From a virus: 60,823 bases of DNA. The translations under genes and the position numbers were made by a program. Below are positions 1 through 7,108 of this stretch, in pieces. Position 1 is the stretch's first letter. Each line of letters starts with the position of its first letter. The stretch is from the IMG/VR virus record IMGVR_UViG_3300021957_000035, positions 1-60,823 of that record. One strand, given 5' to 3'. The notes under the pieces were generated by a model. The model made no database searches and had not been told where the DNA came from. It was given only the letters and a program-made list of their open reading frames with translations.

Positions 1-226
1 GTCTTAACCTTTCTATATCTTCCTCGTCTAACTTTTTACGAGAATAAGTTGTTGAGTAAACGCTAATTTGATAGTCAGGAAAGTTATACAAAGACATAAG
101 CTCATCTCTAATATTAGGAACTCGCCAGAAGTCATCTGTTTCTACTCTAAAATAATGTCGCCATTGAATCGAGTATTCATCAAATTGATTATGTCCCGAA
201 TTTTTTGCAATATTAATTATATACAT
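1..226 (-). CDS. Hypothetical protein, 5' part of a gene spanning the window junction
   Basis: An ATG at 224-226, preceded by AGGTGG, opens a frame that runs without a stop to position 1. Base 1 supplies the first base of a CTG codon whose other two bases are 60823-60822, and the frame continues to the stop at 60588. The joined gene would be 462 bases (153 residues). The N-terminal half is aromatic-rich and the C-terminal half charged and helical. I do not recognise a family. The in-frame join is the main evidence that the window is a closed circle. It lies next to small unidentified genes at both ends. Confidence 0.75.
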   Translation of the reverse strand, partial: MYIINIAKNSGHNQFDEYSIQWRHYFRVETDDFWRVPNIRDELMSLYNFPDYQISVYSTTYSRKKLDEEDIERLR

Positions 227-228
227 TA

Positions 229-516
229 TTACCACCTTTCTGTAACATAATCTTCAGGGCCATAAAGGTCTTCCCATTCTTGTTCCCAATCAGGCTGACC
301 ATCATCATATTCTTCTTCTTCTTGAGGCTCATGGGTTTCAATATGTTCTAGCTTTTCTTCAAAAACTTTTACTTTATAACCCAAACCAGTTTGATGTTCG
401 ATAACATCCTCAACATAATGCCACTCACAACCTTCATGGGTTTGCCAAGAAACTTCTTTATCCCATTCTTTGTGCCAGTAATAAGAAATTATAGTATAAG
501 TTTTTTTACTTTTCAT
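229..516 (-). CDS. Acidic hypothetical protein (95 aa)
   Basis: No family recognised. The protein has a Trp/His-rich N-terminal half and a strongly acidic second half containing an E/D-rich stretch at about residues 66-80. It overlaps the next upstream gene (506-700) by 11 bases and ends 2 bases before the junction gene, the packing usual for this operon. Small acidic phage proteins like this often bind host factors, but nothing here identifies a target. Confidence 0.6.
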   Translation of the reverse strand: MKSKKTYTIISYYWHKEWDKEVSWQTHEGCEWHYVEDVIEHQTGLGYKVKVFEEKLEHIETHEPQEEEEYDDGQPDWEQEWEDLYGPEDYVTERW

Positions 517-700
517 TCCAAACTCCTAACCATGTTTGAGAGCGTTCTATTTCAAAAAGCTCAATTCTACCTATTGTACTGTCCTTTGCAAGTTCTTCTA
601 TTCTTTCGACAGCAGTTTCATAACCAATCCAACTGTCATAATAAGCTCCATCTATTGTTACTTCGTAGAAATAACTTGTTATAGTGTGATCATCCTGCAT
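506..700 (-). CDS. Hypothetical protein (64 aa)
   Basis: No recognisable domain. I chose the ATG at 698-700; a TTG two codons upstream (704-706) is an alternative. The gene overlaps the end of the deoxyribosyltransferase-like gene and the start of the acidic 95-residue gene, so translation is probably coupled. The composition is that of a small soluble alpha/beta protein. Confidence 0.5.
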   Translation of the reverse strand: MQDDHTITSYFYEVTIDGAYYDSWIGYETAVERIEELAKDSTIGRIELFEIERSQTWLGVWNEK

Positions 701-1130
701 ATTCAATACAAGCCTCTACTGCTTCTTCTAAGGCCACATGTACTTCTGTTGCCATTGCAGTCATAAAAGGATTTAGACTATCACTAGGTGTTTTCCAAAG
801 TACTATTACTTTATTTTTCATATGAGCAAACATTACTTCTGCAGCAGTACCTTGCCCTTTAATTCCTGGCAAGTCTCGCATATCAACAAGTACTACTTCA
901 CAGCGAGCTATATCTCTTAAATCTTGTTTAAAGATTCTGTTAGCAATATTGCGGTCTAATCCTCTATCATTAAGTATCTGCTCATGATAGCTAATGCGCC
1001 TAGTAGGATCAAGAACTTTAATATCAGAGTCTCCAAGTTTATCGTGAGCATACCAACGCCATGACTTCATGTCTTGAGCGGTTAACCCCGCCATAGGGCC
1101 AGCTAAATATACACCTCTACACAGTTCCAT
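690..1130 (-). CDS. Nucleoside 2-deoxyribosyltransferase-like protein
   Basis: The N-terminus carries VYLAGPM (residues 7-13), the first beta strand and glycine loop of the nucleoside 2-deoxyribosyltransferase/DUF1937-type fold. A central VVLVDM strand precedes a GTAAEVMFAH motif, where the Glu corresponds to the usual catalytic nucleophile. The length (146 residues) fits the family. Members transfer or hydrolyse the N-glycosidic bond of deoxynucleosides, so nucleotide salvage or modified-base metabolism is the likely role. This would fit the ribonucleotide reductase and MazG genes encoded elsewhere. It overlaps the upstream 54-residue gene by 14 bases. Substrate unknown. Confidence 0.75.
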   Translation of the reverse strand: MELCRGVYLAGPMAGLTAQDMKSWRWYAHDKLGDSDIKVLDPTRRISYHEQILNDRGLDRNIANRIFKQDLRDIARCEVVLVDMRDLPGIKGQGTAAEVMFAHMKNKVIVLWKTPSDSLNPFMTAMATEVHVALEEAVEACIEYAG

Positions 1131-1281
1131 CTTTTCTCATTACCTCGTAGTTGTTCAACATTGCAATACACATGTCTACTGTTTCTAAACTAACATTCAT
1201 TGTTCTACCCCAAGTAATCTCTCTTTTACTATCAGAGTGGTGAATGACAATAATTCCGTTTGATATTCTTCTGTAATACAT
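1117..1281 (-). CDS. Small hypothetical protein (54 aa)
   Basis: ATG at 1279-1281, TAG at 1117-1119. No family recognised. It overlaps the deoxyribosyltransferase-like gene by 14 bases and lies just downstream of a hairpin (1301-1327) that follows the SSB gene. The protein is soluble-looking, with a basic first half and a helical second half. Confidence 0.5.
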   Translation of the reverse strand: MYYRRISNGIIVIHHSDSKREITWGRTMNVSLETVDMCIAMLNNYEVMRKDGTV

Positions 1282-1300
1282 AAGACCTCTTAATAAAATT

Positions 1301-1327
1301 GGGAGAGACCCAAACTGAATCTCTCCC
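1301..1327 (-). terminator. Hairpin after the SSB gene
   Basis: A perfect 8-bp inverted repeat, GGGAGAGA (1301-1308) and TCTCTCCC (1320-1327), separated by 11 bases. Read on the minus strand it is followed by AATTTTATT, a short U-rich tail. It sits directly after the SSB stop codon, so it is a probable intrinsic or attenuating terminator. Confidence 0.6.
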
Positions 1328-1335
1328 TAAGTTAA

Positions 1336-1869
1336 TTAAAATGATAAGTCGTCTTCTAGCTCACCTGATGATGAAAACTGATCTTCATCTACTACTTGAT
1401 TATCTGCTACTTTTACTACTTCCATGTCTACCATTGCAAAGTCATCTTCACGAGGCTTTGGTGTATATTCTTTAAGAGTAGTTACCTGAATAGCCATAAG
1501 CATTGAAGCTATACCTTTACGTCCTGCAATCTCATAGTCATACTGATAAATACGAATGTTACCTACTGAACCATTACCTAAGATATTAGGGTCAATAGGG
1601 CTTAAATCACCTCCCACTAAGTTAACGGGATTTTGTGGTTCTCCGTTAGCTTTCTTTGTTTTCTTCTTAAGACTCGCTTTATAGAACATTCCTTTATCAT
1701 CTTCATCAGGTTTGACGTTGATGTTAAGATCTTTCCACTCTTTAGCCTGTTTCTTGTCACGAGTACGAATCTGAACTTCCCATGTAGGGTTATCAGCATT
1801 AAACCGTGCATTAGGCTTTTTAGGGTCAAGTTTAGCAAAGAATAGTTCTACGTTGTTAAGAATAGCCAT
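1336..1869 (-). CDS. Single-stranded DNA-binding protein, T7 gp2.5-like
   Basis: The 177-residue protein looks like an OB-fold SSB of the T7 gp2.5 type. It has an N-terminal region with basic and aromatic residues, a TWEVQIRT strand near residues 28-36, and a very acidic C-terminal tail ending in DDLSF. A terminal acidic tail with a final aromatic residue is the hallmark of gp2.5, where it contacts the helicase and polymerase. It should coat single-stranded DNA during replication alongside the primase-helicase and exonuclease at 56-59 kb. It is the first gene after an SP6-like promoter whose predicted start (about 1924) lies 55 bases upstream, and a hairpin follows the stop. Confidence 0.8.
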   Translation of the reverse strand: MAILNNVELFFAKLDPKKPNARFNADNPTWEVQIRTRDKKQAKEWKDLNINVKPDEDDKGMFYKASLKKKTKKANGEPQNPVNLVGGDLSPIDPNILGNGSVGNIRIYQYDYEIAGRKGIASMLMAIQVTTLKEYTPKPREDDFAMVDMEVVKVADNQVVDEDQFSSSGELEDDLSF

Positions 1870-1920
1870 AATATTTATTTCCTCTTGGATATATGTAAAT
1901 TAAGTTTTATTTGAACAATT

Positions 1921-1940
1921 GTTCTTTAACGTCAGGTATT
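1921..1940 (-). promoter_or_regulatory. SP6-like phage promoter, copy 1
   Basis: On the minus strand the sequence is AATACCTGACGTTAAAGAAC. It matches the other five copies and aligns base for base with the SP6 core: TGAC, six bases, then GAA, with G as +1 (about 1924). It lies in the gap between the 76-residue gene and SSB and would drive SSB and genes across the circular junction. Confidence 0.75.
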
Positions 1941-1942
1941 TT

Positions 1943-2173
1943 TTATTTAATAATATCAACTAGTTCATCGATATTATCATCGTACATTTCCATGTAAAAG
2001 TCGTCATCAGACTCATGCATGTTTACACCAGAACACATGGCACCAAAACCGTCTTCAAATACATCAGTAACAGTTGCAGTTGGTATTTCTGGCATTGTTT
2101 CAAAAGCTTTTATTCGGATAATGCTACCTTCTTTAAGCAAAGGCAAAGTCCGACTTAAGGACGTCTCTGACAT
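1943..2173 (-). CDS. Hypothetical protein (76 aa)
   Basis: No family recognised. The N-terminal half, with KEGSIIRI and TATVTDVF, looks like a small beta-barrel (SH3-like) fold. The C-terminus is acidic. It overlaps the end of the T7-like RNA polymerase gene by 41 bases, so it is translationally coupled to it and belongs to the same transcript. An association with polymerase regulation is possible but rests only on position. Confidence 0.55.
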   Translation of the reverse strand: MSETSLSRTLPLLKEGSIIRIKAFETMPEIPTATVTDVFEDGFGAMCSGVNMHESDDDFYMEMYDDNIDELVDIIK

Positions 2174-4286
2174 TTAAGTTTCCTTTCTCTGGAATTAAAT
2201 CTTCTGAATCTAGTTGCTGCAGAATATTCTCAAGAGGCAAGCTCTCATAAAGTTCTACAAACTTTTCTCTAACATGATAAAACATCTTATCCATGTTACC
2301 TGCATGACAACCAAAAGAGTCATGTACTACAGTAGTTGGATAGTCTGCATCATGTATACACATAGTTAAGTGTACAGCATCAAGACTATGAACCACATTA
2401 GGTGCAGCACCAGTCTTCTGTTTAGTTTCATTTACAGTTGTTTCTTCCCACACTTGAAGCTGTACTTTAAGAATATCTTCACCGTACTTAAGCTCTGTGC
2501 GCTTATTAGTAGGCTTTCGATAGGCTTGTACAACAGGAAATCCAGTAACAGGGGAAATCCAACTCATATGAACTTTCTTCTTGTTAGCTCTCTCTGCTAA
2601 ACTCTGAAACATCTTAAGTAGCTTTGCTGGCCCCTTAAGCTCTTCATAACAGGTCTTATACACCAGAGCGCCAAGGAGTGCGCCCCAGAGATGCTCTTTG
2701 TCTCTTAGATAGGTAGATATATCTCTAGTGTCTTCTATTACCTGCTGGCCCATACCGTAGGACGTACCACCATAGCCTAGAGTCATTACATTTCTCTTAA
2801 CAGTCTTACGTTGAATTTTCTTATCTTGAATATTCAACCAGTATGTCGGAAATAATTTTTCTCGTAGGTCACGGTTTTGATTACGCCATGTTTGAGCAGT
2901 CTTAAAGGCTACAGACTTTCTTTCAGACTTATCAGGGGCAGTTTCATATTCTCTTTGAAGACTAACAGCTGTTTTAAATACTGCATCAAATTGGTTTTCA
3001 ACAGAAGTATCTCGTTTACGTTCTAAGTTTTCCCATACCTTTTCTGCTATAAACATATAAACATCTCCAGGCAACTCACTTGGAACAAGATTTACTAAAG
3101 GTGCTACTTCATCGTCTTGAGACATAGCTACAAGGTGTTGAACGCCGTTATTAGAACCATCAATGTAAACTGGAAGACAAGAAGGAAAGTCTTCTATATT
3201 TCCCTCCCACTCTGTTAACATTTTAATTTCATAACAAGCGGCAAGAAAGCTAAATGGTTTATCTGCTTTCATCCAGTCAGTGCTTGTCATTGGGTTTGTA
3301 GCATACTCAATAAACGTTTTTGCATTGTCTATTACAAACTGTACTCGATCATCTAGACTTACTTTGTCATTACCCCAAATGTTTGCAGTATGAACATAAA
3401 GCCAATAAACACCGTTTTCCCCTAGCGGTACAGGTTCGTCTAGCATTAAGATGCCTTTAGCATTGTCACTAGACTGCTCATGTAAGAACGCTGTATTAGG
3501 GTAAATACGGCCTCGGAAGTCGAGGTTATACAAGTGATAGAAAGGCTTGCCTACGTGCTTCTCTGCAAGTCTCTGAATAGCTTCTGCTTCAATGATTAAC
3601 GAGGCCCGTTTAATCGGATCAATCTCTTTAGTAAATTTAAAGGGATTAACTTCAGAGTGCATACACGCTTTGTACGTATCAAATACAAAGTTATTAATAC
3701 GCCAACCTGTATGATTAAGTCTATTAAGAGTGTCTACAATATAAGTCATATCACTATTTTCAAAGTGATTTAAAGCTGCTTCGTAGCCTTTTTTAATTAC
3801 ACTTATACCTGTTACTTCGTGATACGGGTCTTTATGCCAGTTTTCAGCAGGTGTGTTAACTGGAAACATATCACATTTCTCAATGTCTACTAAGTCCATA
3901 AGCTCTTTAATAGCTTTCCAGTCTTTAGCAAACAAGAAATAAGATCTATGCTTATCTTTTTTACCGTTTTTATAAGTATGTTTTTTACGATAACCTAGTA
4001 TACCTAACTCAATGTAGCTAATAATTACAAACCAACCACCTTGAACGTCTAGTACACTATTTTGTTTTTGTCTAAGTTTTTGTCTAAGTCGTCTGCCAAT
4101 ACTAGATGCGACTTCTACTAGAGTTGCTTTTCTCTCTAACCCTTTTAGTATGTGTGAATAAGAAAATTCAATAATATCTCTAGGTGACATTGTGTCTAAG
4201 AAACTTGCGGATTGTCTCTTATCTAATGATTTTTGTCGATATTCCAGATCTTCAGTTAATAGGTCTAGAATGGTTTTTTCTTCCAT
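2133..4286 (-). CDS. T7-like single-subunit DNA-directed RNA polymerase
   Basis: All signature motifs of single-subunit polymerases are present, numbered from the ATG at 4284-4286: DFRGR (D256), motif A DGSNNGVQH (D376), motif B KRNVMTLGYGG (Y505), motif C HDSFG (H655, D656) and the C-terminal foot SDFAFA, identical in type to T7 gp1. At 717 residues it is shorter than T7 (883), mainly in the N-terminal promoter-recognition region. A TTG nine bases upstream of the ATG is in frame, but AAAGGAAA is too close to it, so I prefer the ATG. It is the natural partner of the six SP6-like promoters. It lies in the early block and is preceded by a terminator and a possible host-type -10 element. Confidence 0.97.
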   Translation of the reverse strand: MEEKTILDLLTEDLEYRQKSLDKRQSASFLDTMSPRDIIEFSYSHILKGLERKATLVEVASSIGRRLRQKLRQKQNSVLDVQGGWFVIISYIELGILGYRKKHTYKNGKKDKHRSYFLFAKDWKAIKELMDLVDIEKCDMFPVNTPAENWHKDPYHEVTGISVIKKGYEAALNHFENSDMTYIVDTLNRLNHTGWRINNFVFDTYKACMHSEVNPFKFTKEIDPIKRASLIIEAEAIQRLAEKHVGKPFYHLYNLDFRGRIYPNTAFLHEQSSDNAKGILMLDEPVPLGENGVYWLYVHTANIWGNDKVSLDDRVQFVIDNAKTFIEYATNPMTSTDWMKADKPFSFLAACYEIKMLTEWEGNIEDFPSCLPVYIDGSNNGVQHLVAMSQDDEVAPLVNLVPSELPGDVYMFIAEKVWENLERKRDTSVENQFDAVFKTAVSLQREYETAPDKSERKSVAFKTAQTWRNQNRDLREKLFPTYWLNIQDKKIQRKTVKRNVMTLGYGGTSYGMGQQVIEDTRDISTYLRDKEHLWGALLGALVYKTCYEELKGPAKLLKMFQSLAERANKKKVHMSWISPVTGFPVVQAYRKPTNKRTELKYGEDILKVQLQVWEETTVNETKQKTGAAPNVVHSLDAVHLTMCIHDADYPTTVVHDSFGCHAGNMDKMFYHVREKFVELYESLPLENILQQLDSEDLIPEKGNLNVRDVLKSDFAFA

Positions 4287-4345
4287 ATATGTCAATTTCC
4301 TTTAGTTAGGGCATTAAGCTATTGCTTCCCTTATGAGGAACTTTA

Positions 4346-4413
4346 TTAACAATTATTTGTTTTGAATTATCATTACGACAATTAAATAAATAGCAATAAT
4401 TGTTAACATTATA
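4346..4413 (-). promoter_or_regulatory. Candidate control region of the RNA polymerase gene
   Basis: The 150-base AT-rich gap in front of the polymerase gene holds a perfect 12-bp inverted repeat, TTAACAATTATT (4346-4357) and AATAATTGTTAA (4395-4406). A minus-strand TATAAT lies at 4413-4408. The TATAAT is a plausible host sigma-factor -10 box without a good -35. The inverted repeat would lie just downstream of the start and could be an operator. The assignment is speculative. Confidence 0.3.
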
Positions 4414-4443
4414 TCTTTCAAAAAAAAAAAAAGTTTTATTAAA

Positions 4444-4468
4444 CCCCCACCCCCGAAGGGGTGAGGGG
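4444..4468 (-). terminator. Strong intrinsic terminator before the RNA polymerase gene
   Basis: On the minus strand a GC-only stem closed by a TTCG tetraloop (CCCCTCACCCC-TTCG-GGGGTGGGGG, one bulged base) is followed by TTTAATAAAAC and a long T run. It follows the HTH gene (4476-4727), so it should end that transcript or attenuate entry into the polymerase gene. Confidence 0.85.
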
Positions 4469-4475
4469 AATTTTA

Positions 4476-4727
4476 TTATCCTTCTAAACGAGGATTAATT
4501 GTATCAAGTGTTTTAATCCAGTTACGGATTGATTTTACACAGCAACCTATTTCAAAGGCTACGCTATGGATACTTTCGCCGTTAACTACACGGCTTGCTG
4601 CAATTACACGATCGCCATTATTCCAACCTTTTGTTTTAGTTTTAAAGTAATAAGGTTGACCATGTTTAATCACGTAGTTGAAACTCTTTGTAAGTTCAGC
4701 GATAGTCGGTGTATTAGAAATAGTCAT
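4476..4727 (-). CDS. Small helix-turn-helix protein
   Basis: The start is the ATG at 4725-4727, chosen because AGGAGA lies nine bases upstream; longer versions would run into the hairpin region. The 83-residue protein ends with a homeodomain-like helix-turn-helix: HSVAFEIGCCVKSIRNWIKTL at about residues 55-75, of the kind found in transposase-like and phage regulator proteins. The earlier part, KTKGWNNGDRVIAASRVVNG, fits the first helix. It lies between a hairpin array and a strong terminator, just ahead of the RNA polymerase gene. It could regulate that gene by binding the nearby inverted repeat; this is an inference. Confidence 0.6.
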   Translation of the reverse strand: MTISNTPTIAELTKSFNYVIKHGQPYYFKTKTKGWNNGDRVIAASRVVNGESIHSVAFEIGCCVKSIRNWIKTLDTINPRLEG

Positions 4728-4754
4728 TATAGTTCTCCTAGCTAGGGTTGATAT

Positions 4755-4853
4755 CAGCTGTGCAGCTGAAAAGACCCACTGCAAGCAATGGGCAAGTTAA
4801 ACTACACAGGGAGGAGTTTCCATGAAACTCAAAATACTCTTCGAAAAGAGTAT
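4755..4853 (-). other. Array of four short hairpins upstream of the HTH gene
   Basis: Four adjacent inverted repeats occupy a 99-base non-coding gap: the tandem palindrome CAGCTG-TG-CAGCTG (4755-4768); an imperfect CCCACTGC/GCAATGGG (4775-4792); GAGTTTC-CAT-GAAACTC (4814-4830, 7 bp with a 3-base loop); and ATACTCTT/AAGAGTAT with a minus-strand TTCG loop (4834-4853). Short stems with 3-base loops recall the hairpin promoters of phage N4 virion RNA polymerase, but they could equally be RNA processing or attenuation elements. Confidence 0.5.
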
Positions 4854-4861
4854 GTAGTGAT

Positions 4862-5047
4862 TCACGTTGGGGTATCAAAGTCGCCTTGCATTTCTGCAAT
4901 AGCATCAAAGATTTCCTCCATCTCAACTGTCGTATCAGGACAGTCTTCAGAGTAGTCAACATAAGTATGTGACCACTGTTGATCAATAGCTTTCACTAAG
5001 TTTGAGAAAGACATTGCTTCATAGTATTCAGGTGTTTTCTTAGTCAT
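4862..5047 (-). CDS. Acidic hypothetical protein (61 aa)
   Basis: No family recognised. It is acidic and helical, starting MTKKTPEYYEAMSFSNL. The ATG is about 20 bases downstream of one copy of a 25-bp repeated element that resembles a promoter. The hairpin array follows directly after it. The position suggests an early protein. Confidence 0.6.
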   Translation of the reverse strand: MTKKTPEYYEAMSFSNLVKAIDQQWSHTYVDYSEDCPDTTVEMEEIFDAIAEMQGDFDTPT

Positions 5048-5070
5048 ATTTAACCCTTTATGGTATCTGT

Positions 5071-5095
5071 TATAGATGCGTTATTTTTCTCACTT
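5071..5095 (-). promoter_or_regulatory. Early-region repeat element (P2), copy 1
   Basis: A 25-base sequence repeated with one mismatch at 7578-7602. On the minus strand it begins AAGTGAGAAAAA and ends AACGCATCTATA. The ending resembles a single-subunit polymerase promoter core (CTATA before +1) or a TATAAY -10 box. Both copies lie 20-50 bases upstream of a gene start, as promoters would. It overlaps the last six bases of the SleB-like gene. Confidence 0.5.
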
Positions 5096-5482
5096 ATAGA
5101 AGATGTGCTTACCAAGCTTAAACAGCATAGTGTGATGCTTAGCCCAGTATGGATTCACATAGTCTGCATGATAGTGAGTTGCGCCTTTTACATCTAAGGT
5201 AATTTCGTTATCAATAACCATTTGAGCAATCAACTGGCTGTCTCTCCAAGCTACTCTATCGACTTTAGCTGTAAATCTAGTAGGGTCATCATGTTTACCA
5301 TCGTGAGTCCAACTAAATTGTTTTTTATCCCAGACAACAGCACAAATATTGTCTGGGTGTTTTGGTGATTCAACACGGTTCATAGTAACTTCTGCGATAG
5401 CTACTTTCCCCATTAAATCTTCACCTCTACCTTCAAAGAAGATATTTAAAGCCAAACATGTGGCTGCTGCTGTAAGTAACAT
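5090..5482 (-). CDS. Cell wall hydrolase, SleB-like (Hydrolase_2 family)
   Basis: The 130-residue protein matches the SleB/CwlJ catalytic domain: NIFFEGRGED near residues 13-22 with the conserved Glu17, VAIAEVTMNRV, then ICAVVWDKKQFSWTHDG, and a C-terminal ATHYHADYVNPYWA segment. These enzymes are lytic transglycosylase-like peptidoglycan hydrolases. There is only a short hydrophobic N-terminus, so export would need a holin. It overlaps the upstream gene by one base (ATGA type). A second hydrolase of the M15 peptidase type sits near 26.5 kb. The location in the early block, away from the holins, is odd for an endolysin. Confidence 0.85.
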   Translation of the reverse strand: MLLTAAATCLALNIFFEGRGEDLMGKVAIAEVTMNRVESPKHPDNICAVVWDKKQFSWTHDGKHDDPTRFTAKVDRVAWRDSQLIAQMVIDNEITLDVKGATHYHADYVNPYWAKHHTMLFKLGKHIFYK

Positions 5483-5736
5483 TAGTCAATCATTCCTTTT
5501 TTGATTACTTCTTTACGTGTAAGCCAATTCATAAAGTTAAACAAATCTTGCATGTTTTCTAGCATGGTAGGATTTGCCCAATTAGCTTGGCCTTTATTGT
5601 GCCATGAAACTTCAAACCAAGGGTTAGAAGTCCAATCACACTTTATTACTGATACTTCGATATCATCAAAGTCTAGTAAGATTTGTTCATGGACATCTCC
5701 TTCCATGACGGTAAAAAATTCATTAAACTCAGCCAT
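5482..5736 (-). CDS. Acidic hypothetical protein (84 aa)
   Basis: No family recognised. The protein is acidic in the first half (VMEGDVHEQILLDFDDIEV) and aromatic in the middle (NPWFEVSWHNKGQANWAN). Its end overlaps the SleB-like gene start and its start lies 12 bases after the upstream GIY-YIG-like gene. A good GGAG-type ribosome site precedes the ATG. Confidence 0.6.
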   Translation of the reverse strand: MAEFNEFFTVMEGDVHEQILLDFDDIEVSVIKCDWTSNPWFEVSWHNKGQANWANPTMLENMQDLFNFMNWLTRKEVIKKGMID

Positions 5737-5748
5737 GCTCTTGCTCCT

Positions 5749-6147
5749 TTAGCCGCCAGCGATTTCATTCCATATTCGTTTGTCCTTGTGCATAGTATAG
5801 CCTTCAGGACGGTAAAAGTTTTCCATATCTAAGGCTTCTTTGCGAGAAAGACCTTTATGTAATACTTGTAAACCTATTTGTTCTTTTCTCCAAAACTTTT
5901 CTAACATTTGAAGAACAAATCTTTTCTTAGATCTAAGCCCTAAATTTACTTCACGTAATTCTAGTATATAGCGTTGAATAATATCATCATCAGTGTTATA
6001 AGGGCAAATACCTACATAACCCCAACGAGGGCTTTTTCCATACCAGCCTTGTGTGTTGCCAGTATAGAAAAAATGATATACCTTGTAATCTTTAGTTTTA
6101 CAAGTTTCGTGATGAATTCGCATCTTATCAGAATACCATTTAGCCAT
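5749..6147 (-). CDS. Possible GIY-YIG-fold nuclease-like protein
   Basis: The 132-residue protein has a YHFFYTGN strand (about residues 24-31), a central WGYVGI motif and, further on, LSRKEALDMENFYRP. This resembles the order of a GIY-YIG domain: tyrosine motif, YVGI, then a helix with the metal-binding Glu. The first motif is degenerate, so catalytic activity is uncertain. Such genes are often free-standing homing-type nucleases in phages. A second, better GIY-YIG-like protein is at 58061-58525. Confidence 0.4.
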   Translation of the reverse strand: MAKWYSDKMRIHHETCKTKDYKVYHFFYTGNTQGWYGKSPRWGYVGICPYNTDDDIIQRYILELREVNLGLRSKKRFVLQMLEKFWRKEQIGLQVLHKGLSRKEALDMENFYRPEGYTMHKDKRIWNEIAGG

Positions 6148-6272
6148 TATTTGTTTTCCTTTATTAAATGCTGAATACCAAACATTATCCCTGCTGTAAT
6201 GATTCCGGCAAAACTAATAGCAAGAAGCAAAGATGTTGTTACAATCGTAAGTATTATTACAGCCTCAACCAT
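6147..6272 (-). CDS. Single-span membrane peptide (41 aa)
   Basis: ATG at 6270-6272, TAA at 6147-6149, overlapping the next gene's ATG by one base. About residues 4-32 form one long hydrophobic segment, followed by a short basic tail. It could be a small holin-like or membrane-modulating peptide; no family recognised. Confidence 0.5.
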   Translation of the reverse strand: MVEAVIILTIVTTSLLLAISFAGIITAGIMFGIQHLIKENK

Positions 6273-6462
6273 TTTCTTTTTCCTCTTCAGTGCGGAAGTA
6301 TTGAACTAATCTTAACTCATCAAGCTTAGAACGATATTTAGAAACAGAATCATACGCATCTGTATATTCTATTTTATCTTTCCAATGTTCTATCTCTTGC
6401 AAGATATCTTCATCAGACCAAGGTTGATAAACAGCTAACAAATGTTTTCCCCAACTTTCCAT
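6265..6462 (-). CDS. Hypothetical protein (65 aa)
   Basis: No family recognised. A charged, helical protein starting MESWGKHLLAVYQPWSDEDI. It overlaps the membrane peptide by eight bases and abuts the upstream ADP-ribosyltransferase-like gene, so it is part of the same early operon. Confidence 0.5.
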   Translation of the reverse strand: MESWGKHLLAVYQPWSDEDILQEIEHWKDKIEYTDAYDSVSKYRSKLDELRLVQYFRTEEEKENG

Positions 6463-6816
6463 CTATACCCCCATCGCAGATTCAATTTCAACAATAGTTT
6501 TCTTATCGCCACCCGTAAAGGTGACGTAAGAATCGTCTTCTGCCCAACAATGCAAATAAGACTCAAAAAAGTCTTTAGTAGGTTTGTATTCAGTAAACGT
6601 ACCGTGAATACTATCCCCTTCACACAAACTCTGTACAGTCACCAAATGAGGAGGTACCTCATCAAAGACTAAGCATACTACTGCACCTTTAGAGTACATA
6701 GCAGCTTTTTCATATGACTCACACCAATGAGTTATAGAACGTACTTGTTTACCCTCAAGCAGTTGTTGAGCTTCGGCGCGAGTTGTGCCTCTATATAGTC
6801 TTAAAACAACAGTCAT
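6463..6816 (-). CDS. Hypothetical protein, possible ADP-ribosyltransferase-like fold
   Basis: The 117-residue protein starts with a strand and LYRGTT (residues 7-12), then RSITHWCESYEKAAMYSKG and the strand VVCLVFD. An early YRG, a Ser/Thr motif followed by a helix that places an Ala-x-x-Tyr, and a later Glu-containing strand (TIVEIE) recall the R-S-E layout of small mono-ADP-ribosyltransferases such as T4 ModA. The match is weak and the catalytic Glu is not certain. Early location is compatible with host takeover. It could simply be an unknown family. Confidence 0.4.
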   Translation of the reverse strand: MTVVLRLYRGTTRAEAQQLLEGKQVRSITHWCESYEKAAMYSKGAVVCLVFDEVPPHLVTVQSLCEGDSIHGTFTEYKPTKDFFESYLHCWAEDDSYVTFTGGDKKTIVEIESAMGV

Positions 6817-7103
6817 ATTTTTTTCCTCTTGGTTGATGTTGTAATTAAAGATGAAGTAGCTCGAAGTAATTCAGGTAAAAACAAACCTGTTATTACAAAA
6901 CCATTTATATACTCTAAATGAGCATATTCTTCATCTAATGAAAAATAATATACTATAGCAATAGCGCCAAGTATAGGTGGTAAAGAAGGAGTGTTTTTTA
7001 TTTTAAACACTTTTCCAATTGTTATCATAAACAAAATAACAATTATAAATCGCAATACTATTCCAAATAATACTGCAAAAGTTGAATCAATTACTATATT
7101 CAT
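6813..7103 (-). CDS. Membrane protein with about three transmembrane segments (96 aa)
   Basis: Hydrophobic segments lie at about residues 7-30, 42-56 and 66-80, with a basic C-terminal KRKKI. No family recognised. It overlaps the next gene by four bases (ATGA). Its start follows a 16-base sequence (7109-7124) also found upstream of the secreted-protein gene, which seems to supply the ribosome site AGTGGAAA. Confidence 0.55.
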   Translation of the reverse strand: MNIVIDSTFAVLFGIVLRFIIVILFMITIGKVFKIKNTPSLPPILGAIAIVYYFSLDEEYAHLEYINGFVITGLFLPELLRATSSLITTSTKRKKI

Positions 7104-7108
7104 TTTTA

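Noticed and set aside
4728-4986. Longer HTH gene start (to 4784) and a minus-strand frame at 4738-4986
   Set aside because: Both run through the hairpin array and the start of the 61-residue gene, have no good ribosome site and have atypical composition. The ATG at 4727 has AGGAGA in place.
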